Counted from the first letter of the stretch, positions 25,764 through 35,239 are shown. The stretch: 64,000 nucleotides of DNA from Flavobacteriaceae bacterium (GCA_021151665.1 JAGKWW010000036.1:3621-67620), one strand, 5' to 3'. Program-made: numbers and translations. Notes: a model not told the origin generated them from the sequence alone.

Positions 25764-28265
25764 TTATCCGCCCATATATTCATCTCCTCCGCCGTCCTGG
25801 TTTTCACGCTGTTTCTGCTGTTCTTTCTGCCTGTCGCTCTTCGTCATATTAAAGCGGTAGGTAAACGAAAGCGTGACCTGCCTGCGCCTCCATTGCATCT
25901 CGCTGTAAGAACTCAGGTCTCCCGGCAGGAAGGTTTCGTTTTTCATCTTTCTGCTGTTAAAGATGTCCTGCACGTTAAGGCCAATTGTTGCCTTGTCTTT
26001 TAGCACATCTTTACTTAGCGATGTATTTGCACTGGCCACGCCGCGGCGCTTACCTTGTGCTGTATTTTGCGGGCCCTCATAATTTCCGTTAAACTGCCAG
26101 TCGATTTTGCCCGGTAATGTTACTTTATTGTTTACCCTTGTTGTCCAGGTGTAGGCTGTACGGTTAAAGTCCTGGAAATCTGTAATTGTGTTGTTGCTAA
26201 GGTCTTGATAGGTAAAAGTATAGTCTCCTTTAGTCTGGTTTCTGAAGAAATTGAAGTTGCTGTTGATGCGCCACCATTTAAATGGCGTGTAGTTGACGTT
26301 GAACTCAAACCCGAACCGGTACTCTTTTGAAAGGTTGATTGGAGTGGTTAGCGTAACAATGGCGGGTGAACCATTCACGTTTCGGGTTTCGGTGCGGCGC
26401 ACAAACTGGAAGCTGTTATCGGTCACGTTAATATACGCTGAAGAGCTTAGCGTTACCGATTTCCATTTTTTCAGGTAGCCGATGTCAAAAGCATTGGTCA
26501 TGCTCGGGTTCAGGTCGGGGTTACCCGTAAAGATATTGATGTTACTCTCAAGGCCGGAAAAAGGAGTAAGGAACCTGCCGCGTGGTCGGTTAATCCTCCT
26601 GCTGTAGCTCAGGCTCAGGTTGTTGCTTTCTGAAAATTCGTAAGTTAGGAAAGCGCTCGGGAAAAAGTTGTTGTAACGCTTTTTGTTGTAGTCATCAGCC
26701 GAAACCACATTCACGTCGATATTAGAGTCTTCCCAGCGCAGGCCGAGCAGGTAACTGAATTTGCCCAGCTTTGACCCGTATTGCGAGTAAAAAGCATTTA
26801 TATATTCCTTGTATTCCAGATAGTTGGTATAGTTTGGGTTATTAATCCAAACGCCGCTCTGCAGCGATTCGGCGCGGGCATCGGTATCCAGCTCAGAAAA
26901 GCTTCCGCGGTAGCCTGCTTCGAAGCGGCTGTCTTTGCCGAAAGGAAGAACATAGTCGGCTTGTATCAGGCTGCGCTTTTCATCCTGGTTGTTTTTTGTG
27001 CGCTCAATGCTATTGGTCACTATTGGCGTGCCGAGGTTGTAGTCGGAAATATTTGAGTTTTCGTCGTCGATACTGCGCGACACCGAAGCATCAAACCTCA
27101 GTTCGTGCCCGTCATTATTGAATTTTTTAACAAGGTTCGTCCCAAAGCGAATGTTTGTATCTTTATCATCCTCTACGTTAAGGCGATAACGGATAAAGGA
27201 CGGCGTACCATCGGTAAAGTAATTGTCATAATAGGTATCCGTAGGGTTATTCCCTTTGCTGGTACGGAAACCTACTGAGTTGGTCCATGTAAGAGTCGGG
27301 TCCAGGAACCACTCCATGCCAAAGCCACCATTAAGCGCTTTTTGCAGGCGCTCATTAGTGCGGTGCTCATTTATCGTGCGGTCTACAGTGTTGTCTTCAT
27401 TCAGGTAATCAGTATCGGTAAACGAGCGCCCTTTGTTTTTCCTGTAATTGTAGCCAATATTCGAGAACAGGTTGTAATTGTCGCTGCGGTAATTGAGGCT
27501 GGCGTTTACGCCGTGGTTATCCGGTATACCGGTTGTGGCAACTACTGAGCCGTTAAAGCCATTCGCTTTTCCTTTTTTCAGGATAATATTGATGATACCA
27601 CCACCACCTTCGGCATCATATCGCGCAGAGGGGTTAGTAATCACTTCTACTTTGTCTACAGAATCTGCCGGAAGCAATCGCAGCACATCGGCTACATTGG
27701 CACCGGCAAGGTTGCTGGGGCGTCCGTCGATAAGTATAGTAACGCTTTGGTTGCCACGCAGGGCTACATTTCCTTCGGCATCTACAGAAACCGACGGAAC
27801 GTTGTCGAGCACATCGCTAACGGTTCCTCCTTTAACAATCATATCAGACCCCACAGAGTATACTCTTTTGTCGAGTTTTATTTCTACGGTGCTGCGTTCG
27901 GCAGTAATCTCTACTGCTTTTAGTGTGGTGGCATCGGGAGCAAGTGGAGTGGTCCCAAAGCTGGTATTTGCAGTAACCTCCCGATTAGTAACGACAAAAG
28001 GCTTAAACGAAATGAATTCTATTTTAATAGAGTAGGTGCCCGGAGCAACATCAAAAGCATATTCCCCTTTGTTGTCAGTAAGGCCCCCATTCACTACAGT
28101 ATTATCGGGACGGGTAATGGTTACGGTTGCAAATTCGAGCGGTAATTTTGTGTCTGCTTCGATAACTTTCCCGCTAATCTTCACTTTGGCGGCAGGATCC
28201 TGCGCAAAAGCAAACGTTGTTGTAAGGAAAAGAATAATGAAACAGTAAATAGATAATCGTGTCAT
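25764..28265 (-). CDS. TonB-dependent receptor family outer-membrane beta-barrel protein
   Basis: This 833-residue protein has a signal peptide (MTRLSIYCFIILFLTTTFAFAQ), a carboxypeptidase-regulatory-like domain (~25-105), a plug domain with the dense segment VSDVLDNVPSVSVDAEGNV and DGRPSNLAG, and a long barrel of the OMP_b-brl_3 type. The C-terminal tail is unusual: KEQQKQRENQDGGGDEYMGG, charged then glycine-rich, rather than an aromatic end. It has no SusD partner and no enzyme neighbours, so the substrate is unknown. The ATG at 28265 begins the signal peptide; an upstream in-frame start adds only a non-signal leader. Confidence 0.87.
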   Translation of the reverse strand: MTRLSIYCFIILFLTTTFAFAQDPAAKVKISGKVIEADTKLPLEFATVTITRPDNTVVNGGLTDNKGEYAFDVAPGTYSIKIEFISFKPFVVTNREVTANTSFGTTPLAPDATTLKAVEITAERSTVEIKLDKRVYSVGSDMIVKGGTVSDVLDNVPSVSVDAEGNVALRGNQSVTILIDGRPSNLAGANVADVLRLLPADSVDKVEVITNPSARYDAEGGGGIINIILKKGKANGFNGSVVATTGIPDNHGVNASLNYRSDNYNLFSNIGYNYRKNKGRSFTDTDYLNEDNTVDRTINEHRTNERLQKALNGGFGMEWFLDPTLTWTNSVGFRTSKGNNPTDTYYDNYFTDGTPSFIRYRLNVEDDKDTNIRFGTNLVKKFNNDGHELRFDASVSRSIDDENSNISDYNLGTPIVTNSIERTKNNQDEKRSLIQADYVLPFGKDSRFEAGYRGSFSELDTDARAESLQSGVWINNPNYTNYLEYKEYINAFYSQYGSKLGKFSYLLGLRWEDSNIDVNVVSADDYNKKRYNNFFPSAFLTYEFSESNNLSLSYSRRINRPRGRFLTPFSGLESNINIFTGNPDLNPSMTNAFDIGYLKKWKSVTLSSSAYINVTDNSFQFVRRTETRNVNGSPAIVTLTTPINLSKEYRFGFEFNVNYTPFKWWRINSNFNFFRNQTKGDYTFTYQDLSNNTITDFQDFNRTAYTWTTRVNNKVTLPGKIDWQFNGNYEGPQNTAQGKRRGVASANTSLSKDVLKDKATIGLNVQDIFNSRKMKNETFLPGDLSSYSEMQWRRRQVTLSFTYRFNMTKSDRQKEQQKQRENQDGGGDEYMGG

Positions 28266-28343
28266 GCGTGTGTTTCTAAAAATAACTTCTGGATAGGACG
28301 CCAAAAGTGGTGTTTTGTTTAATGTTTAAATCATAACTTTTTG

Positions 28344-28691
28344 TTAAATATCTAAAAGATCCCTGATGCGTGACGTCGGCCGTGCAATGACTGCCTTATC
28401 TCCAATAACAACGACAGGCCTTTCTATCAGTTGCGGATATTTTGCCATGGCATTGATAATAACAGCATTGGTAAGCTTCCTTCCCTCATACTTATCTTTC
28501 CATATATCTTCTTTTTTGCGGACAAGTTCAATCGGTTTTATGCCAAGCTTATCTATCAGGGATTTTATTTCATCTCTGGAAAGGGGAGTGTCAAGGTATT
28601 TTACAACGGTAAAAGGTTTCCCTTCGAGCTCAAGGAATTCAAGCCCTTCGCGCGATTTGCTACAGCGCGGATTATGGTATATCGTGATCAT
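28344..28691 (-). CDS. arsC: ArsC-family thioredoxin-fold protein (arsenate reductase-like)
   Basis: This 115-residue protein has the ArsC/Spx fold with Cys10 in NPRCSKSREGLEFL and the conserved RP motif in AVIARPTSRI. It resembles glutaredoxin-coupled arsenate reductases. No other ars genes adjoin it, so the true substrate is open, and YfgD-like homologues exist. The ATG at 28691 gives the normal start MITIYHNPRC; a long upstream extension of the frame is antisense to the next gene and was rejected. Confidence 0.85.
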   Translation of the reverse strand: MITIYHNPRCSKSREGLEFLELEGKPFTVVKYLDTPLSRDEIKSLIDKLGIKPIELVRKKEDIWKDKYEGRKLTNAVIINAMAKYPQLIERPVVVIGDKAVIARPTSRIRDLLDI

Positions 28692-28764
28692 CTTTTCTTT
28701 TTGCAAAGAACGCCATTCCAAACCGGAAATTAAAGTATATTCGTGCAAACCATAACCGTTACAC

Positions 28765-29694
28765 ATGTTTATAGAACAAGCCTGGCACAAGAACACCGAC
28801 CTTGTAAAATACCTGCCGATACCTATAGTATTCCTGATAATCGTACTGCTTAACTTTGTTGCAACGCTTGTACTGCCTGTTAGTGTAGATGATATTATTA
28901 AACAGGAAATCGCGGCAAAAGGAGAGAACCGGTTTTTTATAGAAACGCTGGCGCCGCTGGTAGTATTCCTTTTCCTTTTATTGCTTTGGGTTAAGTTCGT
29001 GCATAAGCAATCCATCCGCAGCCTGACGACCGCGCGGCCAAAGGTTGACTGGGGGCGCATCTTCTTCTCGTTCGGTATCTGGTCAGTAATAACGATAGCA
29101 CTTACAATTGCGGCTTACTGTTTCTCTCCTGAAGATTACGAATGGAACTTTCGTCCGGTGCCGTTCTTTACAATGGCGGCCATTGCCGTTGTCATGGTTC
29201 CCCTGCAAACAAGCTTTGAGGAATATCTTTTCCGTGGTTACCTTATGCAGGGTATTGGCATCGCATCGCGCTCGCGGCTCATACCTTTGATTATAACCTC
29301 AGTGCTGTTCGGGCTGATGCACATCGCGAATCCTGAGGTTGGGAAAATTGGGTACATCCTTTTGGTTTATTATATAGGGACAGGGCTGTTCTTAGGTATA
29401 ATTACTTTAATGGATGAAGGGATGGAACTTGCCCTCGGATTCCACGCGGCCAACAATATTATCACAGCCTTATTAATAACTTCAGAATGGACCGCATTTC
29501 AGACGCCTTCACTTTTTAAAGACCATTCTGAGCCATCGGCCGGCTTCGAGACGATTTTGCCGGTGGTTGTCATTTTTCCGTTACTTTTATTTATCTTTAG
29601 TAAGAAATATAAGTGGACCCGCTGGAAAGATAAACTCGCCGGGAGGGTACAACTGAATGCTAACCAAATGCCCGGTACTTATGATCAAGCCTGA
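28765..29694 (+). CDS. CPBP family intramembrane metalloprotease
   Basis: This 309-residue polytopic protein has the CPBP/Abi motifs: EExxxR in SFEEYLFRGYLMQG, then FGLMHIANPE and LGFHAANN, with glutamate and histidine metal ligands. It is related to CAAX prenyl protease 2; the substrate is unknown. It overlaps menE by 14 bases, so the two are translationally coupled. It is divergent from arsC, and a near-consensus TATATTCG lies in the short gap. Confidence 0.85.
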   Translation: MFIEQAWHKNTDLVKYLPIPIVFLIIVLLNFVATLVLPVSVDDIIKQEIAAKGENRFFIETLAPLVVFLFLLLLWVKFVHKQSIRSLTTARPKVDWGRIFFSFGIWSVITIALTIAAYCFSPEDYEWNFRPVPFFTMAAIAVVMVPLQTSFEEYLFRGYLMQGIGIASRSRLIPLIITSVLFGLMHIANPEVGKIGYILLVYYIGTGLFLGIITLMDEGMELALGFHAANNIITALLITSEWTAFQTPSLFKDHSEPSAGFETILPVVVIFPLLLFIFSKKYKWTRWKDKLAGRVQLNANQMPGTYDQA

Positions 29695-30727
29695 TTACCA
29701 TTATGTGCACCCGTCATTCAAGCTCAACGGATTCCATCTCAATGAAGACGATCTTTTGCGCATCGCCTATACTTTTATAAAAGAAGGAGAGCCGTACGAG
29801 AAAGCTGTTGGCGATTTCCTGATGTATTGGTTCGATAACAGCCCCGTCATAGAGATGCACACCAGTGGAACAACCGGCAAGCCGAAGACCATTGCCATAG
29901 AAAAGCAGGCCATGGTGAACTCTGCGCTCGCAACCGGAGAGTTTTTCGGTTTGGAAGCGGGAATAAAAGTATTGCACTGCCTGCCGACCCAATATGTCGC
30001 GGGCAAAATGATGCTCGTGCGGGCTTTTATATTAGGCTGGGATATGGACCTTGTGGCGCCGTCATCCCATCCGCTGGAGCGTAATGATACCGTATATGAT
30101 TTTGGAGCAATGGTGCCTTTGCAGGCGCAGCATTCGCTGGATAAGCTCGGCCAGGTTAAGAAACTGATACTCGGCGGCGCAAAAGTAGGCACACCGCTCG
30201 CGGAAGCTTTGGCAAACGTCCCGTCCGAAATTTACGAGACTTATGGTATGACCGAAACCATTACGCATATCGCGGCAAAAAGAGTGGGGGAAGAAGCTTT
30301 TACCGTGCTTCCGCATGTACGCATTAGTGAAGATGACAGGCATTGTCTGGTAATCGATCCGTATGCTATATGCTCCGAACCGGTAATCACTAACGATGTG
30401 GTGAAAGTGGTAGACAGCAGGCATTTTATATGGCTAGGCAGGTATGATAACGTAATCAACAGCGGTGGCGTAAAGCTTTTCCCTGAGCAGATAGAGGAGA
30501 AGCTCTCGCACAAAATAGACCGCAGATTTTTCGTAAAGGGAGAGCCTGATGAGGAACTCGGTGAAAAACTTGTTCTTTACGTTGAAGGCGCACCTTTTGA
30601 CATCAACCCGGATATCTTTAAAAAACTAGGCAAATTCGAAAAGCCTAGGAAGATACTCTTTATAGAGAAATTTACCGAAACGGCGACCGGCAAGGTGATG
30701 CGCAACAAATCGGCAGCAACGGCTTAG
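29681..30727 (+). CDS. menE: o-Succinylbenzoate-CoA ligase-like AMP-binding enzyme
   Basis: This 348-residue short adenylate-forming enzyme has the P-loop HTSGTTGKPKTIAIE, the A5 motif YETYGMTETITHIA, the A7 motif DNVINSGGVKLFPEQIEE and the C-terminal lysine region ATGKVM. The short length and this set of motifs match Bacteroidota MenE, which activates o-succinylbenzoate in menaquinone synthesis. The ATG at 29681 lies inside the end of the CPBP gene. No other men genes are in the window. It ends 4 bases inside the convergent M1 peptidase gene. Confidence 0.82.
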   Translation: MIKPDYHYVHPSFKLNGFHLNEDDLLRIAYTFIKEGEPYEKAVGDFLMYWFDNSPVIEMHTSGTTGKPKTIAIEKQAMVNSALATGEFFGLEAGIKVLHCLPTQYVAGKMMLVRAFILGWDMDLVAPSSHPLERNDTVYDFGAMVPLQAQHSLDKLGQVKKLILGGAKVGTPLAEALANVPSEIYETYGMTETITHIAAKRVGEEAFTVLPHVRISEDDRHCLVIDPYAICSEPVITNDVVKVVDSRHFIWLGRYDNVINSGGVKLFPEQIEEKLSHKIDRRFFVKGEPDEELGEKLVLYVEGAPFDINPDIFKKLGKFEKPRKILFIEKFTETATGKVMRNKSAATA

Positions 30728-32337
30728 ACCTTTTTTACCCGGATCAGGAATTTTTGGGTATCGGCTTCTATTTCGGCTATGCTTTTTATCGGCCCTGCCT
30801 TTTGCCAGTCCCGGGTGGGTACGATTCTGGTTTTTGCTCCGGAAATAAAGATATCTACGGGCATGGCAAAACCGGGCTCATCGGCAGACCAACGGTGTTG
30901 GAGGTGTTTTCCCTTTCTACGAACTTCGAGTACCGGTAGTGAGGTGTACTGAAGATACTGGTTAAAAACCGGCGTAAGGTTAATACCGCTTTCCCGATTA
31001 AAATATTCAATTACCTGCTTTCCGGTAACGATTTGCTTTTTATAAGTTTCGGCGAACTTTAGCAACATGGCCCACCATTTTTCGTCGTCGTCAATGATAT
31101 GGCGAATGGTATTCAGCATCAAAGTGCCCTTGAAGTACATATCGCCTGATCCTTCTTTATTCACCCCGAAAACACCGATGATAGGTCGGTCATTCCTGAT
31201 GGCGCGGCGTTGCCCGTTAATATATTTCATGGCGCTGTCGTAGCCCCAGCGGCATTCTACATAGATGCTCTCGGTATAGGTTGTAAAAGCTTCGTGCACC
31301 CACATATCGGCAATATCCTGCGAAGTGATGCTGTTGCCGAACCACTCATGGCCGCTTTCATGCACCACAATATAATCGAAAAGCATGCCGACTCCCGTTC
31401 CTGAAAGGTCGCCGCCACGATATCCCTTTTGGTACTTATTGCCATAGGCCACTGCGCTCTGGTGCTCCATCCCTAAATAAGGTGTTTCTATCAGCTTATA
31501 CCCATCTTCGGCAAAAGGGTAAATGCCAAATTTACTTTGAAAACAATCGAGCATGGGCTTCACCTCTTCAAATTGTTTTCGGGCTTTTTGCTCATTCTCT
31601 TTCAGGACATAATAGTCCAGGTCGAGCCCGTTGTGCGTGTCGTGGATGTGCGCATAATCGGCTATGTTTATCGTGATGTCGTAGTTGTTAATTGGGTTCA
31701 CCACCTGCCAGTCCCAACGTGTGTAGCCATTGCCAAGGTTTGTGCTGCCCATATACCTGCCGTTAGAAACGTTCATCAGGCCATTGGGGACCGCTACGCG
31801 TATAATTGCTCCGTGGTCGGGTTCGTCGCTTTGCGAGTCTTTTACCGGATACCACAGGCTCGCACCCGTGCCCTGAACGGCGACGCCTATCCACGGCTTG
31901 CCCTGCCCGTCTTTAGAAAATACCATTCCGCCATCCCAGGGGGCATTCTTTGCCACGCGCGGATTGCCGGAATAGTAAAAGCGAAGTGAATGTTCCGATG
32001 CTTTTGCAAGCGCCTCTTTAAAGGAGACAAAAACCGCATCGTATTCGCGCTTGTAATCGAGCTTCTTGCCATTGTGTATAATACTGTCAACCTTCATATT
32101 CTCAAAAAGATCGAGCTGGAGGCGCGATGTATTCTCGTTTACGGCAAAACTGATCTCATTATAGCCGGAAATGTAGCGTTTGTCCGGATCGACTTTTACA
32201 TCGAGCGTATAACGAAGTACATTATAGCATGTCCTCTCAAACGGCAGCCCACCCTGAAGCGAATCGCGCCTCGTTATATTTTGTGCTTGTATGGCAAATG
32301 GCAGCGCTATCAACGCCCATAAAACCACGCGTTTCAT
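30724..32337 (-). CDS. M1 family metallopeptidase, exported
   Basis: This 537-residue protein has a signal peptide (MKRVVLWALIALPFAIQAQ) and the zinc site HESGHEWFGN near residue 325, followed by the third ligand in HEAFTTYTE. YLGMEHQSAVAY takes the place of the aminopeptidase GAMEN motif. It would act on peptides in the periplasm or outside. It overlaps the upstream esterase gene by 4 bases (ATGA), so the two form an operon. Confidence 0.9.
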   Translation of the reverse strand: MKRVVLWALIALPFAIQAQNITRRDSLQGGLPFERTCYNVLRYTLDVKVDPDKRYISGYNEISFAVNENTSRLQLDLFENMKVDSIIHNGKKLDYKREYDAVFVSFKEALAKASEHSLRFYYSGNPRVAKNAPWDGGMVFSKDGQGKPWIGVAVQGTGASLWYPVKDSQSDEPDHGAIIRVAVPNGLMNVSNGRYMGSTNLGNGYTRWDWQVVNPINNYDITINIADYAHIHDTHNGLDLDYYVLKENEQKARKQFEEVKPMLDCFQSKFGIYPFAEDGYKLIETPYLGMEHQSAVAYGNKYQKGYRGGDLSGTGVGMLFDYIVVHESGHEWFGNSITSQDIADMWVHEAFTTYTESIYVECRWGYDSAMKYINGQRRAIRNDRPIIGVFGVNKEGSGDMYFKGTLMLNTIRHIIDDDEKWWAMLLKFAETYKKQIVTGKQVIEYFNRESGINLTPVFNQYLQYTSLPVLEVRRKGKHLQHRWSADEPGFAMPVDIFISGAKTRIVPTRDWQKAGPIKSIAEIEADTQKFLIRVKKV

Positions 32338-33242
32338 AAATTATTAGGGTAAAGGAATTTGAGCGCAACATCAAACCTTTCCTGCCAGAAGGCTTCACTA
32401 TGCCCGGCACCTTCAAATTTTCGGGTTACCCAGTTTTTTCCGGGAATGTAGCCGGCAGCAGCCATTATTTCATCCATTACCTTTTGGTGTACGCCATAGT
32501 ACTCATCGAGAGTGGTGGTGCCATGATCAAAATAGATACGATGATTTGCGGGCGATGGCAGGTGCTCCTTAAAATATCCGCGCACTGCGTTAGACGGCGC
32601 CATGTTCTTATTATCGAAAAGGATAGGCCAGTGCGTCGAAATGCAGGCCGCCTGCCCAAATACATCCGGATACTCACACATGGCATAAAAAGAAATCAGC
32701 CCACCCATAGAGCTTCCGCAAACTGAGGTATTTGGCGCATCATTTAAGGTGCGATAACTCTTGTCGATAAAGGGCTTCAGCTCCTCCACCATGAATTTCA
32801 GGTATTCATCTCCAAGAAACTCATTTTTGGCAACCCCCATTTTTGCTGCCGCGTCGTCCATTTGCTGCCTGTCTTCATCGGTCAGATAGGCGGCTGCTTT
32901 TTCGGGGAAGTATTCGTAATATCTCGCATCAGTGCACCATATAGCGACAATTATCACTGGTTGGATCTCTTTTTTGCCAATCAGGCGTTGTGCAGTATCC
33001 CCGGCCTTCCAGGGCACATTCCCCATGGCTGTTTTCGGATTAAAGACGTTCTGCCCGTCGTGCATATACAGCACCGGAAATTGCTGTTTCGGGTTGGCCG
33101 CATATTCTGCCGGCAGCCATATTTCTACATTGCGTGGCTTTACATACTTTGATTTGAAGTTGTCGATCTTGATAATCTTACCGCTTTGGGCAGGGCAAAA
33201 AGTAAAGCAAAACAATAACAATGTCAGGAGAATGGTTTTCAT
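32334..33242 (-). CDS. Exported alpha/beta hydrolase, esterase D / IroE-like
   Basis: This 302-residue protein has a signal peptide (MKTILLTLLLFCFTFCPAQ) and an alpha/beta-hydrolase fold of the putative esterase (PF00756) type: YMHDGQNVF, the nucleophile serine in CGSSMGGLISFY and the C-terminal GAGHSEAFW with the catalytic histidine. Related proteins hydrolyse siderophore or other esters, but no siderophore genes are nearby. It is the first gene of the operon with the M1 peptidase; a near-match TATATTTA lies just upstream. Confidence 0.85.
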   Translation of the reverse strand: MKTILLTLLLFCFTFCPAQSGKIIKIDNFKSKYVKPRNVEIWLPAEYAANPKQQFPVLYMHDGQNVFNPKTAMGNVPWKAGDTAQRLIGKKEIQPVIIVAIWCTDARYYEYFPEKAAAYLTDEDRQQMDDAAAKMGVAKNEFLGDEYLKFMVEELKPFIDKSYRTLNDAPNTSVCGSSMGGLISFYAMCEYPDVFGQAACISTHWPILFDNKNMAPSNAVRGYFKEHLPSPANHRIYFDHGTTTLDEYYGVHQKVMDEIMAAAGYIPGKNWVTRKFEGAGHSEAFWQERFDVALKFLYPNNL

Positions 33243-33278
33243 TCGAGTTCTTTTCGGTAAATATACTTAAAAAGATAA

Positions 33279-33626
33279 TCAGGGCGCTGCATCGTTTCCC
33301 TGTTGTGCTTTCAGTAACGGAGATATAAGGGTATTGTTTCGATCTGTAAGGAAGAGCCTGTATTTTCCATCAGGGCCTTTTTTGTAAATGCGCAATATAT
33401 CTGACTTTGCTTCTTTTACAAGAGAATCCCCGACTTCAACATTAGAATTGGAACTGATGCGATGACCCCAAAACTGAATTTCGCTACGATTTCCGTTAAA
33501 GATTTTCAGGCTGCCACTTCCGTTTACCTCCAGTCTTGTGATAACAAAATGGTAGCCCTGTTCGATCTGCTCGTGCGAATTCACATACTGCTGTGTGAGC
33601 AAAATAATCGCAACTATAAAATACAA
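33279..33626 (-). CDS. Small membrane-anchored protein of unknown function
   Basis: This frame encodes 115 residues from a TTG at 33626, beginning with a hydrophobic helix (YFIVAIILLTQQYV) and followed by a short soluble domain (HFVITRLEVNGSGSLKIFNG). No ATG precedes it in frame. The frame stays open to an ATA at 33656, which would give a more typical membrane anchor (KSRLLIFIGLYFIVAII), so the true start may be non-canonical or mutated. I do not recognise the family. It follows the acyl-CoA carboxylase gene on the same strand. Confidence 0.5.
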   Translation of the reverse strand: MYFIVAIILLTQQYVNSHEQIEQGYHFVITRLEVNGSGSLKIFNGNRSEIQFWGHRISSNSNVEVGDSLVKEAKSDILRIYKKGPDGKYRLFLTDRNNTLISPLLKAQQGNDAAP

Positions 33627-33668
33627 ACCTATAAATATTAGTAGCCTGCTCTTTATAGTTTAAGATGA

Positions 33669-35072
33669 CTACACCTGTATCACCCCAAGGTTGAACTGCT
33701 TTTCTATAGGGGCATGGTCGGCAGCCTCGATGCCCATCGATATCCATTTCCTGGTATCTACCGGGTCGATTATCGCATCCGTCCAAAGCCTTGAGGCAGC
33801 GTAGTACGGCGATACCTGCGCATCGTAACGCGCCTTTATTTTTGAGAATAGTTCTTCTTCTTTTTCTGGTGTAAGCTCTTCACCCTTCGCCTTAAGCGAT
33901 GATGTGGAGCCCACCATAAATCCGGTAACATCCTGAAGGAATACCAACGGAATTTTCTTCTGGTTGCAGTTGGCGATGAAGCGCGTGGCCTTATCGGCGC
34001 TATCGCTGTAGATTACGCCACCAAACTGCATTTCGCCTTTTTTAGATTTCACCACTTTACGCTGGTTGGCCACGATGCCAACCGCCCAGCCATCGATACG
34101 GGCATATCCGGTGATAATAGTCTGGCCGTACCCGGCTTTGTATTCGTCAAATTCGCTGTTGTCTACAAGGCGCTTAATGATTTCCATCATGTCGTATTGC
34201 TCGCTGCGGGTACGCGGCAGTATACCGTACAGGTCGGTTTCCGGCAAGGCAGGCTTTTCGGCCTTTACCCTATTGAATCCGGCCTTGTTATAGTCGCCAA
34301 TCTTGTCTACAATGTTTTTTATCGTATCAAGGGCGTCCTTATCATCCTTGGCCTTATAATCTGTAACACCCGATATCTCGCAGTGCGTGGTAGCGCCCCC
34401 AAGCGTCTCGTTGTCAATACTTTCACCTATAGCCGCCTTAACGAGGTAGCTGCCCGCCAGGAAAATACTTCCTGTCTTATCTACTATTAGTGCCTCATCG
34501 CTCATAATGGGCAGGTAAGCCCCACCGGCTACACAACTTCCCATAACCGCAGCAATTTGTGTGATGCCCATGCTGCTCATAATGGCATTGTTGCGGAATA
34601 TACGCCCAAAATGTTCCTTATCGGGAAAGATCTCATCCTGCATTGGCAGGTAAACTCCGGCGCTGTCTACGAGGTAAATAATAGGCAGCCGATTCTCCAT
34701 AGCTATCTCCTGTGCGCGCAGGTTCTTTTTGCCTGTAATAGGGAACCAGGCTCCTGCCTTTACCGTGGCATCATTTGCAACCACCACACACTGCTTACCG
34801 CGTATGTATCCCATTTTTACCACCACGCCACCACTAGGGCATCCGCCGTGTTCTGCATACATACCTTCTCCTACAAAAGCGCCGATCTCAATACTTTTAG
34901 CATTGGTATCTAACAGGTAGTCAATACGCTCGCGTGCTGTCATCTTGCGCTCAGCGTGAAGCTTGTCAATGCGTTTCTGGCCACCGCCAAGAGAAACTTT
35001 AGCAAATTTTTGCTTCATCTCAGACACCAGAAGCTTATTGTGATCTTCGTTTTTGTTGAAGTTTAAGTCCAT
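33669..35072 (-). CDS. Acyl-CoA carboxylase beta subunit (carboxyltransferase), internally shortened
   Basis: This 467-residue protein is related to propionyl-/methylcrotonyl-CoA carboxylase beta subunits, which transfer CO2 from carboxybiotin to an acyl-CoA. The N-terminal crotonase half is complete (EHGGCPSGGVVVKMGY; VDSAGVYLPMQ; MGSCVAGGAYLPIMSDEA), as are NQRKVV and QDVTGFMVGS. Relatives I recall are about 542 residues and continue from FMVGS into a block with EHGG, GNSYGAGNYAM and SAELAVMSG. Here FMVGS (389) runs straight into TSSLKAKGEELTPEK. About 75 residues of the C-terminal active site are missing, in frame. The product is probably inactive, or the sequence has a deletion error. No biotin carboxylase gene is adjacent. 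Confidence 0.85.
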   Translation of the reverse strand: MDLNFNKNEDHNKLLVSEMKQKFAKVSLGGGQKRIDKLHAERKMTARERIDYLLDTNAKSIEIGAFVGEGMYAEHGGCPSGGVVVKMGYIRGKQCVVVANDATVKAGAWFPITGKKNLRAQEIAMENRLPIIYLVDSAGVYLPMQDEIFPDKEHFGRIFRNNAIMSSMGITQIAAVMGSCVAGGAYLPIMSDEALIVDKTGSIFLAGSYLVKAAIGESIDNETLGGATTHCEISGVTDYKAKDDKDALDTIKNIVDKIGDYNKAGFNRVKAEKPALPETDLYGILPRTRSEQYDMMEIIKRLVDNSEFDEYKAGYGQTIITGYARIDGWAVGIVANQRKVVKSKKGEMQFGGVIYSDSADKATRFIANCNQKKIPLVFLQDVTGFMVGSTSSLKAKGEELTPEKEEELFSKIKARYDAQVSPYYAASRLWTDAIIDPVDTRKWISMGIEAADHAPIEKQFNLGVIQV

Positions 35073-35239
35073 TATATTTTTATTTTTTATAAAAACCGTA
35101 ATTTTGTCGGGCTAAAATACAAAAATGTTTAATGATTAGCCAAATCACTGTTAATAATTCAGATAGCCTGCTTAGCAATTAATTAAGATTGATAATCTGT
35201 TGTTGAAGATTAGTTAACCTTTTCTTAACATACCACCAA

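Noticed and set aside
28692..29060. Long N-terminal extension of the ArsC-like protein
   Set aside because: It is antisense to the CPBP protease gene; the family start is MITIYHNPRC at 28691.
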